47,550 bases of DNA from Chloroflexota bacterium (GCA_016865935.1 VGOB01000005.1:1-47550); one strand, 5' to 3'. Positions 30,133 through 38,852 are shown, counted from the stretch's first letter. Notes: generated from the sequence alone by a model not told the origin. A program made the numbers and translations.

Positions 30133-32172
30133 TTACTTTGACTCTAAAAACTCACCCGGCGCGATCGTGCCCGGCACAAAGAACACAATGAAATCGTGTC
30201 CAGGCGTGCGCGCGTGAAATGTTCTCTGCTGTCCGTTGGGAAAAATTTCGCGCAGGCGCGTCAAATTCGTTTGATCGCCCGGATTGAGAATATACAACTT
30301 GTTGGTCGGCGCGTTGATCTGCGCGCGCGCCGCGTCCGCGTCCGGTAACGTGTTCTCCCAACCCGGTTGACCCAGGTTGATCCCGACATTGCGCGTGTCA
30401 ATCCAATGCGGATACAGCAAAAGCCACGCGTGCTCCACATCGCCCACGCTGTCCGCAAAACCGCGAATCACCGCCGCGACTTCGGACGAGTTCCACGACG
30501 CGCGCCGATAGTTCGCGTCGAATTCCCAAAAATAGCGCAGATAATTCGCGCGCGCGATCAACGCGAACAGCACAATCAAAACGGCGACAACCGCAAACCT
30601 GCCCCAGCGAAATCGCGCGAGCGATTCGCGCCACGATCGCATCAACCACGCCAGCGGCAACGCGACGACGATGAAGACGAACGGAATCGCGCCGCCCGCG
30701 CGCACGACACTAGGGTTTTCATTTGGAAACGCGAGACTGAGCGCGGAAGGCAACAGCATCAGCGCGATGCCCAGCAAGACGAACGCGTACGCGCTTTCGC
30801 GGTAGCGCGCCAAGCGATACAACGCGTACGCGACGCCCAACACGAACAAACCGCCCGAAACATAATCGAGCGCGGGATCGTTGGGCAGCGCGTTGGGCCA
30901 CGCCGCGTCGCTCGTCCAGTTAAACATCAATGCCGCGTTGACCGCATTGCGCGCGAACACTTCAATCGGGTTGCCTGGAATTGCATTGCCATCGCCGACC
31001 AAACGCGTCGCCGCGCGATACCACACCATTTCCGGCTTTTCGGTCATATAGCGCGCCAGCGGCATCACCACAAAGAGCGCGAGCGTGAACATCAACGCGC
31101 TGTTGACGATCAGCGTCTTGGTTTGTTGCCACGACATTCGCCGCGTCCACCACCACACAATCACAAACGCGACGACGAGAATCGGCGCGAGCCGAAACGC
31201 ATTGTAGCCGAGCAAGCCGATGCCAAGAAATAATCCTGTCATCAGAAAATCATTGCGGCGACCGTACTTGAGCGCGCGAAACAAAAAGAACATCGTCGGC
31301 GCGATGAAGACGGGCGTGAACGGAAAGCGCAAGCCCATCCGCGCGATGGTCAGGGGCCACTTGCTGAGCGCGATCAAAAGCGCGGCGAAGAGCGCGACGT
31401 CGTCGTCGAACAATTCGCGCGCGAGGAGAAACGTGAACGGGATGACCAGCACGCCCATCAGCGCGGTGATCAACTTGAGCGCCATATGATCGATCGGATG
31501 CTGGGTCAGGTGGACGAACGCGGCGGTCAAATAGAACTGCAGCGGCTCGCGTCCCGTGTTGCGCTCGAAGAAAATCGGCGCCAGTCCGCCGTTGACGATG
31601 TCATTCACGTCGAGCAATTTTTCCGCGTGATCGCTCGTCATCTCGGCAGGCGTCGCGTCGAGCTCGCGATAATACGTCAGAACGCCGATCCCCATCACGC
31701 CGATCAGCGCGAGGAGGTGCGGCGAGACGCGCGCGCCGTTCGCCCAGATTCCGCGCGCCGACGCCACGCGCGCGGCGAGCCGCGCGCGCCATTCGTCCCA
31801 CGATTTTTCGGGCGTCCAAAACGCGTAGAGAAACGCGACGATACTCAAACCCCACGCGAGGACATTGTCCGCGTTGAACTCGTTGCCGCTGGAGAACAAA
31901 AACGTAAGCGCGGCAAGCGCGAACGCGCTGACGACGAACGGGCGCGCCGCTGGGCGCGGTTTTTCCGCGTCGCGCGCCGTGTCCGCCAGACGCGTGCCAA
32001 GCGCAAGCGGATTTGCGATCAACGCAAATAGCCAAATGCAAAGCGCGGCGGCAAACAAAATCAGCGCGGCGTGATCGGAATTACGATGAACGTGCAGATT
32101 TTGCGCGACGGCTGCGAACACCATCGCGGCGAGCGCGAGCGTGGGTTGAACAATCGAACGGAGAACGATCAC
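30133..32172 (-). CDS. GT39 family membrane glycosyltransferase
   Basis: 679 residues with GTG at 32172 overlapping the methyltransferase stop (GTGA). About thirteen membrane helices. After four N-terminal helices, PAEMTSDHAEKLLDVNDI near residue 185 holds the acidic GT-C loop and ERNTGREPLQFYLTA matches the GT39 RNxGREP segment. ARMGLRFPFTPVF is the next conserved loop. The C-terminal part is soluble and outside (DVEHAWLLLYPHWIDTRNVG). The likely role is transfer of a sugar from a polyprenyl-phosphate donor to a lipid or protein acceptor. No heptad insert is present inside this gene, unlike its neighbours. Confidence 0.85.
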   Translation of the reverse strand: MIVLRSIVQPTLALAAMVFAAVAQNLHVHRNSDHAALILFAAALCIWLFALIANPLALGTRLADTARDAEKPRPAARPFVVSAFALAALTFLFSSGNEFNADNVLAWGLSIVAFLYAFWTPEKSWDEWRARLAARVASARGIWANGARVSPHLLALIGVMGIGVLTYYRELDATPAEMTSDHAEKLLDVNDIVNGGLAPIFFERNTGREPLQFYLTAAFVHLTQHPIDHMALKLITALMGVLVIPFTFLLARELFDDDVALFAALLIALSKWPLTIARMGLRFPFTPVFIAPTMFFLFRALKYGRRNDFLMTGLFLGIGLLGYNAFRLAPILVVAFVIVWWWTRRMSWQQTKTLIVNSALMFTLALFVVMPLARYMTEKPEMVWYRAATRLVGDGNAIPGNPIEVFARNAVNAALMFNWTSDAAWPNALPNDPALDYVSGGLFVLGVAYALYRLARYRESAYAFVLLGIALMLLPSALSLAFPNENPSVVRAGGAIPFVFIVVALPLAWLMRSWRESLARFRWGRFAVVAVLIVLFALIARANYLRYFWEFDANYRRASWNSSEVAAVIRGFADSVGDVEHAWLLLYPHWIDTRNVGINLGQPGWENTLPDADAARAQINAPTNKLYILNPGDQTNLTRLREIFPNGQQRTFHARTPGHDFIVFFVPGTIAPGEFLESK

Positions 32173-32951
32173 TTTTTCTCACACAGGAAGAAAAGATACG
32201 CGCCTTCGCGCGTGGGCGGCTCGTCGTAGTACTGCCGCCACAACGCTTCGATCAGCACGAAATTGGCGCGGTGCGGCGCGACGATCCAGCGCCCGAACAG
32301 CTTTTTGTACAGCAATGTCGGCGCTGAATAGTAATGCGCCAGATCGAACAGGTGCGACGCCGCGCGCGAAAAATACGCGTGCCACTCGCGCGTCGCGAAA
32401 CCGAAACGCGCGAGCCGCGCGATCCAAGTTTCGGGCGCGTCGGTGCGATAGTGGCGCGAGATGCGGTTGAAATAATTTTCGTACGCGCGCGAAAATCGTT
32501 TCAAACCGAGCGCGCGAAAAACATCGGCAAAGAAAAGAAATTCCGCAAAGTGATGCGACGGCGTTGTGAAAACGAACAGACCGCCGGGTTTCAAAACGCG
32601 TTGCGTCTCGCGCAACGTCGCGTCAATATCCGGAATATGCTCGACGACCGAGTTGCTCAACACCGTCGCAAACGTTTCATCCGCGAACGGCATCGCGTTG
32701 CTATCCGCCACGCGCAATTCGCGATGCATCCCGCGCCGCGCGGCTTCGGCAATCGCCTGCGGCGATGGATCGATCCCGGCATCGAGCGGCGCGGTGAACG
32801 TCGCTTGCGCGAAATGTCCGTCGCCGCAACCGAGATCGAGAATCGGGCGCGGCAGATCGAGCGCGGCGATCTTGCGCGCTTCGATCGCGCGCAGCAACGC
32901 GCGGAAGGACGGAATCGCGACGAGATGTTCGACGAGGTAATCGCGCGGCAT
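32169..32951 (-). CDS. class I SAM-dependent methyltransferase
   Basis: 260 residues from ATG 32951, chosen over TTG 32957 because it lies two bases after the Uma2 stop. PILDLGCGDGHFAQAT is motif I for SAM binding (about 38-53), ADSNAMPFADETFATVLSN is the motif II/post-I region, and VLKPGGLFVFTTPSHH motif III. The C-terminal half is Tyr/Phe/Arg-rich, as in methyltransferases found beside glycosyltransferases, so modification of a lipid-linked sugar is a reasonable but unproven role. Confidence 0.9.
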   Translation of the reverse strand: MPRDYLVEHLVAIPSFRALLRAIEARKIAALDLPRPILDLGCGDGHFAQATFTAPLDAGIDPSPQAIAEAARRGMHRELRVADSNAMPFADETFATVLSNSVVEHIPDIDATLRETQRVLKPGGLFVFTTPSHHFAEFLFFADVFRALGLKRFSRAYENYFNRISRHYRTDAPETWIARLARFGFATREWHAYFSRAASHLFDLAHYYSAPTLLYKKLFGRWIVAPHRANFVLIEALWRQYYDEPPTREGAYLFFLCEKK

Positions 32952-32953
32952 CG

Positions 32954-33628
32954 TCAATCAATATCTTGGAAAATTTCGGCGACCGCGACTTGGAAACCAT
33001 CGAGCGCGCGCGAGAGGGCTGTTTCGCCCAAGCCCCATTTGCCCAGCAAGGCATAGTCGCCTTTTTCAAAAACGAAAACTTCAACCGTTTTGGCGCGATA
33101 ATCTACAATCCAATATTCTGGCACACCCGCCGCGCGATACACCTGGAATTTTTCTTTGCGATCATAAATCCAATTGCTCGGCGAGAGAATTTCGACCACC
33201 AAATCGGGCACACCCTCGATGTATTTTTCCGCAATGATAGATTTGCGCGCAGCCGAAACAAAAACGATGTCGGGTTCGAGCGGCACAGGTTGAGCAGGCA
33301 AACGAACCCCGACAGGCGACGATATAACTCTCCCCAATCGCCGCGCCTTCACGAAACTGGTCATCGCAAACAACAAACCGTCAAGCGAATACTGATGTGC
33401 GATCGCAGGTGGTGGCGTCATAAACAATTCTCCGTCAATCACTTCATAGCGCGTGCCGTCGTCGGGCAAGCGCGCCCAATCGTCGTACGTCCACTGCCCT
33501 TGTTCGGGATAATGATATTCGATTGGCGGCGCGCTCGGCGCGGCAACGCGCGTTTCGGCGACGCGCCGCGCGCGCGGCTTGGCGCGATACGCCGACCGCG
33601 TCTCGCGCGCTTTGCGTGGCTTGGTCAT
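32954..33628 (-). CDS. Uma2 family endonuclease-like protein
   Basis: 224 residues from ATG 33628, which has GGAGG upstream and overlaps the GT4 stop (ATGA). After a basic, low-complexity N-terminus the Uma2 domain runs from about residue 50: WTYDDWARLPDDGTRYEVID, then PLEPDIVFV, then EGVPDLVVEILSPSN and YRAAGVPEYWIVDY, the PD-(D/E)XK-like acidic layout. The family is abundant in Chloroflexi and cyanobacteria and its role is unknown. It sits in the middle of the glycan operon between GT4 and the methyltransferase. Confidence 0.9.
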   Translation of the reverse strand: MTKPRKARETRSAYRAKPRARRVAETRVAAPSAPPIEYHYPEQGQWTYDDWARLPDDGTRYEVIDGELFMTPPPAIAHQYSLDGLLFAMTSFVKARRLGRVISSPVGVRLPAQPVPLEPDIVFVSAARKSIIAEKYIEGVPDLVVEILSPSNWIYDRKEKFQVYRAAGVPEYWIVDYRAKTVEVFVFEKGDYALLGKWGLGETALSRALDGFQVAVAEIFQDID

Positions 33629-34776
33629 CCTGCCCTCCTCAACGACTCGAACAACGCTTCGTACGATTCCACCGTGCGCTTCAATGAAAACATCGCTTCG
33701 ATTTCCGCGCGCGGACGCAGGTACGCCGCGCGATTTTGCAGCACGCGCACGATGCCGTCGGCGAGCGCGCGCGCGTCTTGGATCGGCACGATCTCGCCCA
33801 TCTTGGTCACGCGCGCGGGTTCGCGCACGCCGGGCAAATTCGACGCGACGACGGGGCAACCGCTCAACATCGCTTCGATCTGCACCAGCCCGAACGATTC
33901 CGTCGAGTTGATGCTCGGCACCGTCAACACATCGCACGCGCCGAAAAAATTGCCCATCTCTTTGTTCGGCACGGGCCCCAAAAATTCCAGATACGCGCGA
34001 TACTGTTCGATCAGCGGTTGCAAACGCGTCCACACATTTTCGCCGATCACGTTTTGATATTCGCCCGCGAACAAATATTTGACGTTCGGGATTTTTTCGC
34101 GCACGAACGGCAGCGCGTTGATCAGATAGCCGACGCCCTTTTCTTCCGCAAAGCGCGCGGCAAAACCGACAACGGTATGACCGTTGGCGCGATATTTTTG
34201 TTTCAGCGCGGCGACTGCGTTCGGATCAGGCGCGGGCATAATTACCGGCGGATAAATGACGACGATCTTATTTTTGAATTGCGAGAGTAACGGCGAGTTG
34301 CGCGCGTAATCGTCCGTGTACGCCACCACGCGATCGGCGCAGCGTCCCGCGAGCCAATTCGACGCAAAGACCGCACGATCGATCGCGCGATTCAAGAGAC
34401 CGGGTGGCAATTGCAAATCGCAGTGGTAGGTCAGCACGACGGGTTTGCGCGCGAGCACGCGCCCGATCAGCGCAAGCGGTCCGCCTTCGGCTTGCGGCAG
34501 ATGGACGCTGATGACATCGTGCGCGCGCATCAACGCCCCCGCGCGCGACAAAAAGCCCGGCATAATGCTCCCCTTGCTGAACCGAAACGCGACGGGATGC
34601 CGCATCACCGTCACGCCTTCGATCTCTTCGCGGTACGGCAAATCCTTGAGGTAATGCGAAGTGAGGACGGTGACGCGATGTCCGCGCGCGGCGAGGGCTT
34701 GCGCGAGTCGTTCGACGTAGATCGTGAGTCCGCTGATGTGGGGACGATAATAAGTAAGCGCGATCAGAATCTTCAT
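33625..34776 (-). CDS. GT4 family glycosyltransferase
   Basis: 383 residues. MKILIALTYYRPHISGLTIY is the GT-B N-terminal Rossmann start with the glycine-rich turn. VVGFAARFAEEKGVGYLI opens the C-terminal domain, and NSTESFGLVQIEAMLSG is the E-x7-E-like donor-binding motif of GT4. It is cytosolic or peripheral and would add a sugar from a nucleotide donor to a lipid-linked acceptor. No donor specificity can be read. It starts one base after the DUF6516 stop, so the transcript continues from the toxin-antitoxin-like pair. Confidence 0.92.
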   Translation of the reverse strand: MKILIALTYYRPHISGLTIYVERLAQALAARGHRVTVLTSHYLKDLPYREEIEGVTVMRHPVAFRFSKGSIMPGFLSRAGALMRAHDVISVHLPQAEGGPLALIGRVLARKPVVLTYHCDLQLPPGLLNRAIDRAVFASNWLAGRCADRVVAYTDDYARNSPLLSQFKNKIVVIYPPVIMPAPDPNAVAALKQKYRANGHTVVGFAARFAEEKGVGYLINALPFVREKIPNVKYLFAGEYQNVIGENVWTRLQPLIEQYRAYLEFLGPVPNKEMGNFFGACDVLTVPSINSTESFGLVQIEAMLSGCPVVASNLPGVREPARVTKMGEIVPIQDARALADGIVRVLQNRAAYLRPRAEIEAMFSLKRTVESYEALFESLRRAG

Positions 34777-35175
34777 TTACGAATTAGCCAATTGATCCAG
34801 GTTTTCGAGAAATTCTTCCGCGCCATATTCCGATGTCAACATGACCGTCTTTTTCGCCTTGCCGTGACGATGCGGGACCAAGTCGCCAAGATGCCGCCGA
34901 TAATCTTTGCCGAATTTCATTTTGAGCGCAGGCAAATCTGGGTAGTTGTCAAAACCGACGATGACAGAACCCAAATCCAAAAGGTAATACGAATACAATT
35001 TCCGAGACGGCGCGACGATCTCTTTCAGCCATACATCTCTTTCGTTGTGCTTGCCGCGAAGCTGAAGGATGCCTCGGTTGGGCGTCACATCATTTTGAAG
35101 GACACGAACATCAGTCACGCGAGCATGCGCGAGCGCAATTACCTTTTCAAAATGCGCTCTAATGTTTCTGTCCAT
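34777..35175 (-). CDS. DUF6516 family protein, putative toxin
   Basis: 132 residues from ATG 35175, overlapping the preceding small gene by 37 bases. RGILQLRGKHNERDVWLKEI, YSYYLLDLGSVIVGFDNYPD and a HRHGKAKKTVM segment fit the DUF6516 family, which commonly pairs with a small DNA-binding partner and is regarded as toxin-like. The activity is not known to me. Base composition is milder than in neighbouring genes. Confidence 0.75.
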   Translation of the reverse strand: MDRNIRAHFEKVIALAHARVTDVRVLQNDVTPNRGILQLRGKHNERDVWLKEIVAPSRKLYSYYLLDLGSVIVGFDNYPDLPALKMKFGKDYRRHLGDLVPHRHGKAKKTVMLTSEYGAEEFLENLDQLANS

Positions 35176-35468
35176 TCCTTGACCTCTTCGATGCGATACT
35201 GCCATTCCATCGCGTCTTCTTCCCATACGGGATTCTTGGTTTCGATGCGACGCAAAAACTTGGCATCCATTTGGACTCGGCGCGCAAAGGCAGGATAGGT
35301 CACGCTATATTTCTTTTCGTACTCGCGAATCTTGGCGCGCGCTTTTTCAATTCGCTCGGCGCAACGATCAATCGTGTATCGGCGCAACGCATCCGAAATC
35401 ACCGTGTCTATGTCGCCAAATTTTTTCGCGACATTCAAAAGATCATTTCTCACCGCTACCGCAGACAT
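35139..35468 (-). CDS. putative antitoxin paired with DUF6516
   Basis: 109 residues from ATG 35468, which has GGGAGG seven bases upstream; the longer frame is a shadow of the epimerase gene. The protein is charged and mostly helical (ERIEKARAKIREYEKKYSVT, then WQYRIEEVKEWTETLERIL). Its overlap with the DUF6516 gene and small size suggest the antitoxin half of the pair. No helix-turn-helix is obvious. Confidence 0.75.
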   Translation of the reverse strand: MSAVAVRNDLLNVAKKFGDIDTVISDALRRYTIDRCAERIEKARAKIREYEKKYSVTYPAFARRVQMDAKFLRRIETKNPVWEEDAMEWQYRIEEVKEWTETLERILKR

Positions 35469-35485
35469 TTTCGCGCCTCCCTTCT

Positions 35486-36508
35486 TCAGGCGAACAATCC
35501 CTGATTTTCCACCACCCAGCGATACAATTTTTCCACGCCATCTTGCACACTGACTTTGGGTTCCCAACCCAACTCGCGTTTCGCTTTCGACGTGTCGTAA
35601 ACGCAGACGCGCTGATCGCCGGGACGCCAATCGCCGCGCGCGAACGGAATTTTTTTGCCGAGCAATTTTTCGAGCAGCGGCGCGAATTCCGTCCAGACCG
35701 AAATCGTGTTGCGCGGTCCGCCGCCGATGTTGTACACTTGCCCCGCGATGCGATCGATCCGCGCGGTTGCCGCGTCGTACGCATCGAGCAGATCGTCAAT
35801 GAAGAGCATATCGCGCACTTGCTTGCCGTCGCCGCAAATCGTGATCGGCTTGACCAGCACTGCCGCGATGATAAACCACGCGAGCCAACCCTGGTCTTCG
35901 ACGCCGAACTGGCGATAGCCGTAAATCGCAGACTGGCGAAAAACGACCGTCGGCAATCCGTAGATGCGGAAATAATCGCGCACGTATTGATCCGCCGCGC
36001 CCTTGCTGCAGCCGTACGGCGAATGAAAATCGAGCGGCTGCGCTTCGGAGACGCCGCCGGGCAAATCGCGATACGCATAGTGCGTCGCTTGTTCGACGAC
36101 GGCGACATCGTCCATTCCGCCGTAGACCTTGTTCGTCGAAGCAAAGAGAAAAAATGGACTGCGTCCCGACATGCGCGCGGCTTCCAGCACGTTGAACGTG
36201 CCGAGCGCGTTGATCTCAAAGTCCTCGCGCGGATTCGTCACCGAAGTCGTGACGGTGACTTGCGCGGCAAAGTGATAGATCGCGTCTGCGTCGCGCGCCG
36301 CGTCGGCGATCGCGCGCGCGTCGCGAATATCCGCGCGGATCAATTCAAAGCGCGCGCCGTATTTGCCGCGCAGCCAGTCCGCGTTCTTTTCCGAACCGCG
36401 CCGCGACAAATTATCGAACGCGACGACGCGCGCGCCGCGCGCCAACAATCGATCGACCCAATTACAACCGATAAAACCGCAACCACCGGTGACGAGAATC
36501 CTAGACAT
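35486..36508 (-). CDS. NAD-dependent epimerase/dehydratase (CDP-paratose 2-epimerase-like)
   Basis: 340 residues. RILVTGGCGFIGCNWVD is the NAD(P)-binding glycine motif. FASTNKVYGG supplies the catalytic Ser/Thr, and SPYGCSKGAADQY near 165 the YxxxK pair. The RGSEKNADWLRG and GVSEAQPLDF segments recall CDP-tyvelose/paratose 2-epimerases more than GalE. It acts on a nucleotide sugar in the cytosol and fits the surrounding glycan genes. The exact sugar is inference. Confidence 0.88.
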   Translation of the reverse strand: MSRILVTGGCGFIGCNWVDRLLARGARVVAFDNLSRRGSEKNADWLRGKYGARFELIRADIRDARAIADAARDADAIYHFAAQVTVTTSVTNPREDFEINALGTFNVLEAARMSGRSPFFLFASTNKVYGGMDDVAVVEQATHYAYRDLPGGVSEAQPLDFHSPYGCSKGAADQYVRDYFRIYGLPTVVFRQSAIYGYRQFGVEDQGWLAWFIIAAVLVKPITICGDGKQVRDMLFIDDLLDAYDAATARIDRIAGQVYNIGGGPRNTISVWTEFAPLLEKLLGKKIPFARGDWRPGDQRVCVYDTSKAKRELGWEPKVSVQDGVEKLYRWVVENQGLFA

Positions 36509-36545
36509 TGAAATTCTTGCTCCAATCCAAAGATTTCTTACTCAC

Positions 36546-36650
36546 AAGGCAGAAGGATGAAGGATGAAAACCGCGTCCGGTCGAAGGATTCATCCTTCAT
36601 CCTTCCGCCTTCATCCTTCGGTGATCATCCTTCATCCTTCATCCTTTGCA
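36546..36650. repeat. heptad repeat tract W, palindromic (AAGGATG/CTTCATC)
   Basis: Fifteen units in one register: AAGGCAG, two AAGGATG, AAAACCG, CGTCCGG, TCGAAGG, ATTCATC, CTTCATC, CTTCCGC, CTTCATC, CTTCGGT, GATCATC, two CTTCATC, CTTTGCA. GAAGGATGAAGGATGA (36552-36567) is complementary to TCATCCTTCATCCTTC (36590-36605). The last units encode the C-terminal KDEG and stop codon of the next gene. Confidence 0.93.
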
Positions 36651-37611
36651 ATTTTTGATACGTCAGCCCTTCGTGCCACATCGAAAAAATTCCAAGCCCA
36701 ATCAACAAAATGTAGGTAAGCGCGTGCACGACGACGGCGTAGCTAAGCGCAATAGATTTATCCCAGCCGAATACCGACGTCAACACGAACACCGTCGTCG
36801 CGTGAAAGACGCCGATGTACCCAGGCGACGATGGCACGACGACGACGAGCGATGTGACGAGCATCACCAAGAACGCGGCGGCAACCGACGCGTCCAGGTT
36901 CATCGCGCGCATCACGATCCAGTAGATCGCGCCGCCGGTGAGCCACACGAAAACTGACCACAACGCCACACCAAGAATTTCGCGCGGCGAACGCAGAATC
37001 GCAAACCCGTCAATCAGCGATTCGAGCGCGCGCCACAAGCGCGGACTTTGCAAAAACGGAATCGGCGCGATGATCCGGCGCAACAAATTCATCCCGCGCT
37101 CTTTTTGAAATGACAACACCAACAGAAACGCGACGCCGCCAATCCCCAGCGCCGCGACGCTGATCGCGCCTTGCCGCGCTTCCACCGGAATGTTCGGCAC
37201 GAAGAGCGCGGTCACCGCGAGCAACAGCACGACCACCAAGCCATCGCTCAACCGCTCGACGACGACGGTGGAGAGCGCGCGCGCTTTGCCGACGTTCTCG
37301 ATATCGCCGATCAAGTACGCGCGGATAATGTCGCCCAAGCGCGCCGGGAGCAAGTTGCTCAAAAAATATCCGATGTTGAGCGCGTAAAAAGTTTTGTTCC
37401 AACGCGGTCTCTGCGGATAGAACAGCAACTGCCAGCGGAAGACGCGACCGGCATAACTCACAAAAAAAACAAGCGTGGCGACGAGCATCCACAGCCATTC
37501 GATTCCGATCAACGCGTCGAGTAGTTTGTCGAATTGAATTCCCTGAAACGCAAAATACAAACAGACCGCGCTGATGACGAGTCCAATCCAAAAGCGAGCC
37601 GATTTAAGCAT
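36625..37611 (-). CDS. flippase-like / lysylphosphatidylglycerol synthase TM-domain protein
   Basis: 328 residues from ATG 37611 (GTG 37614 also possible). About eight membrane segments. LNIGYFLSNLLPARLGDIIR is the family loop, followed by STVVVERLSDG and VPSSPGYIGVFHATTV near the C-terminus, matching the paralogue at 12765-13772. By family it is an integral membrane protein associated with lipid-linked sugar handling. The final residues KDEG and the stop are made of heptad repeat tract W, so the natural C-terminus has been altered or extended. A promoter-like TTGCCA-17-TAAAAT lies just upstream. Confidence 0.87.
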   Translation of the reverse strand: MLKSARFWIGLVISAVCLYFAFQGIQFDKLLDALIGIEWLWMLVATLVFFVSYAGRVFRWQLLFYPQRPRWNKTFYALNIGYFLSNLLPARLGDIIRAYLIGDIENVGKARALSTVVVERLSDGLVVVLLLAVTALFVPNIPVEARQGAISVAALGIGGVAFLLVLSFQKERGMNLLRRIIAPIPFLQSPRLWRALESLIDGFAILRSPREILGVALWSVFVWLTGGAIYWIVMRAMNLDASVAAAFLVMLVTSLVVVVPSSPGYIGVFHATTVFVLTSVFGWDKSIALSYAVVVHALTYILLIGLGIFSMWHEGLTYQKLQRMKDEG

Positions 37612-37619
37612 CACGCGCT

Positions 37620-37648
37620 ATTTTAGCATCAAGTTGGCGGAATGGCAA
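37620..37648 (-). promoter_or_regulatory. putative promoter of the second flippase-like gene
   Basis: On the minus strand TTGCCA (37643-37648) and TAAAAT (37620-37625) are 17 bases apart. The predicted transcript start near 37613 is at or next to the start codon (GTG 37614/ATG 37611), so the mRNA would be almost leaderless, consistent with the absence of a Shine-Dalgarno sequence. Confidence 0.5.
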
Positions 37649-37676
37649 ACCAGAACACGAAACTCGCGAAAGGATA

Positions 37677-37732
37677 CGAAAGCCGCGAAAAGAATTTCCT
37701 TTCGCGGCTTTCGCGCTGTTTCGCGGCTTTCG
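37677..37732. repeat. three-armed inverted repeat, probable terminator of the DUF503 gene
   Basis: CGAAAGCCGCGAAA (37677-37690) is complementary to TTTCGCGGCTTTCG at 37700-37713 and again at 37719-37732. Either hairpin can form, one at a time. It lies between the DUF503 stop (37746) and the flippase promoter, where a terminator is expected, but no long T-tract follows. Confidence 0.7.
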
Positions 37733-37745
37733 TGATCCAACCGTC

Positions 37746-38030
37746 CTACCACATCTCGATCCGGTAATCCGCAATCACCGCGTCCAGGCGACTGCGCTCG
37801 ATGTTGTCAATCACTTTTTCGAGCAAGCCGTGCGCGTACTGCGCGTCCGCCGATACACACACGATACCGATCGTCGCGCGCTGCCACGAATCGAGCGCGT
37901 CCACTTCGGCGACCGAGACGTTGAACGATTGGCGCACGCGCGCGATCACCGACTTGACGACGTGGCGCTTGTCCTTGAGCGATTGACTCGCGGGAATATC
38001 CAGTTCGAGCGTGCAGACTCCAACAACCAT
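37746..38030 (-). CDS. DUF503 family protein (YlxP-like)
   Basis: 94 residues. VVGVCTLELDIPASQSLKDK followed by RHVVKSVIARVRQSFNVSVA and an IGIVCVSADAQ strand is the full DUF503/YlxP pattern, a small ferredoxin-like fold protein that in many bacteria lies near ribosome maturation genes. Its role is not settled. Here it stands alone between two glycan/metabolism genes, preceded by heptad tract H. Confidence 0.9.
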   Translation of the reverse strand: MVVGVCTLELDIPASQSLKDKRHVVKSVIARVRQSFNVSVAEVDALDSWQRATIGIVCVSADAQYAHGLLEKVIDNIERSRLDAVIADYRIEMW

Positions 38031-38107
38031 AAATTATAAATGCACAAATGAGCAAATGACAAATCGAAACCAGGGTTTTGTCATTTGTCATTTTTAATTT
38101 GTCATTG
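38031..38107. repeat. heptad repeat tract H, palindromic (AAATGAC/GTCATTT)
   Basis: Eleven units in register: AAATTAT, AAATGCA, CAAATGA, GCAAATG, ACAAATC, GAAACCA, GGGTTTT, GTCATTT, GTCATTT, TTAATTT, GTCATTG. The left half carries AAATGAC words and the right half the complement. The right end encodes the last residues (MTN) and stop of the aldolase gene. Confidence 0.9.
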
Positions 38108-38852
38108 CGCCACGTTCGCGCGACGGATGGCGTTCGCTGACCGGACACGCATTGCACTCGGCGCAAACATCGCGATGGCGTTGCGCGAAAATGTCGCGGC
38201 GCAGCGCGGCAAGTTTGGCGATCGCGTCGTCGGACAAAGGCGCGACTGGTTTGCCCAACGCCTGCTGCGCGGCAAGCGTCACCTGCGCGGAATGTTCCAC
38301 GCGTTCGAGCCGCAGGTACGCTTCCCACACCTCCGCACCCACCGTCACGGAACCGTGTCGATCTAACATCAGCGCGTCGTACTTTTGGATCAGTTCGCGC
38401 ACTGCAAGCGGACCCTCCGCGCTCGTCGGCGTCGCGTAGGGCGCGGTCGGGATCGTACCGAGATCGTAGACCACCTCGGGCAAAACGCATTTCGCCAGCG
38501 AAATGCCTGCGAGCGTACACGCGATCGCGTGCGGCGGATGCGCGTGGATGACCGCGCGCACATCGGCGCGCTGGCGATAACATTCCAGATGCAACCGAAT
38601 CTCGGATGACGGTTTGAGATCGCGCCCTTTGCCAAACTGCGGCGCGATCTTTTCGCCGTTCAGATCAACGACGATCAGCTGTTCCGGATCGAGAAAGCCC
38701 TTGCTAAAACCGCTCGGCGTGACGAGCAAGCGTTCGCGATCCAGGCGCGCGGAAATATTTCCGTCGCCTGCCGCGACGAAATTTTTCTGGTGCATCAATT
38801 TGCCAATCTCGACGATCCGTTGGCGCAATTCGTACTCTATCATTTGGCTCAT
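38094..38852 (-). CDS. class II aldolase/adducin family protein (fuculose-phosphate aldolase-like)
   Basis: 252 residues. AAGDGNISARL, LVTPSGFSKG, LKPSSEIRLHLE, HAHPPHAIA and LDRHGSVTVG give the zinc ligands and active-site Glu of the FucA/RhaD-type aldolases, which cleave a ketose phosphate into DHAP and an aldehyde. A C-terminal extension holds a CxxCxxC cluster (CAECNAC), unusual for the family. Together with the PduP-type dehydrogenase and EutN-type protein nearby it fits aldehyde-producing sugar breakdown linked to a microcompartment, as in fucose/rhamnose BMC systems. The start (38852 or 38843) and the stop both lie in repeats. Confidence 0.88.
   Translation of the reverse strand: MSQMIEYELRQRIVEIGKLMHQKNFVAAGDGNISARLDRERLLVTPSGFSKGFLDPEQLIVVDLNGEKIAPQFGKGRDLKPSSEIRLHLECYRQRADVRAVIHAHPPHAIACTLAGISLAKCVLPEVVYDLGTIPTAPYATPTSAEGPLAVRELIQKYDALMLDRHGSVTVGAEVWEAYLRLERVEHSAQVTLAAQQALGKPVAPLSDDAIAKLAALRRDIFAQRHRDVCAECNACPVSERHPSRERGAMTN

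Noticed and set aside
38033..38062. TTGTCA-18-TATAAT as promoter of the DUF503 gene
   Set aside because: The boxes are good but the transcript start would fall inside the gene, after its ATG, and both boxes lie in a heptad tract that makes such words by chance.
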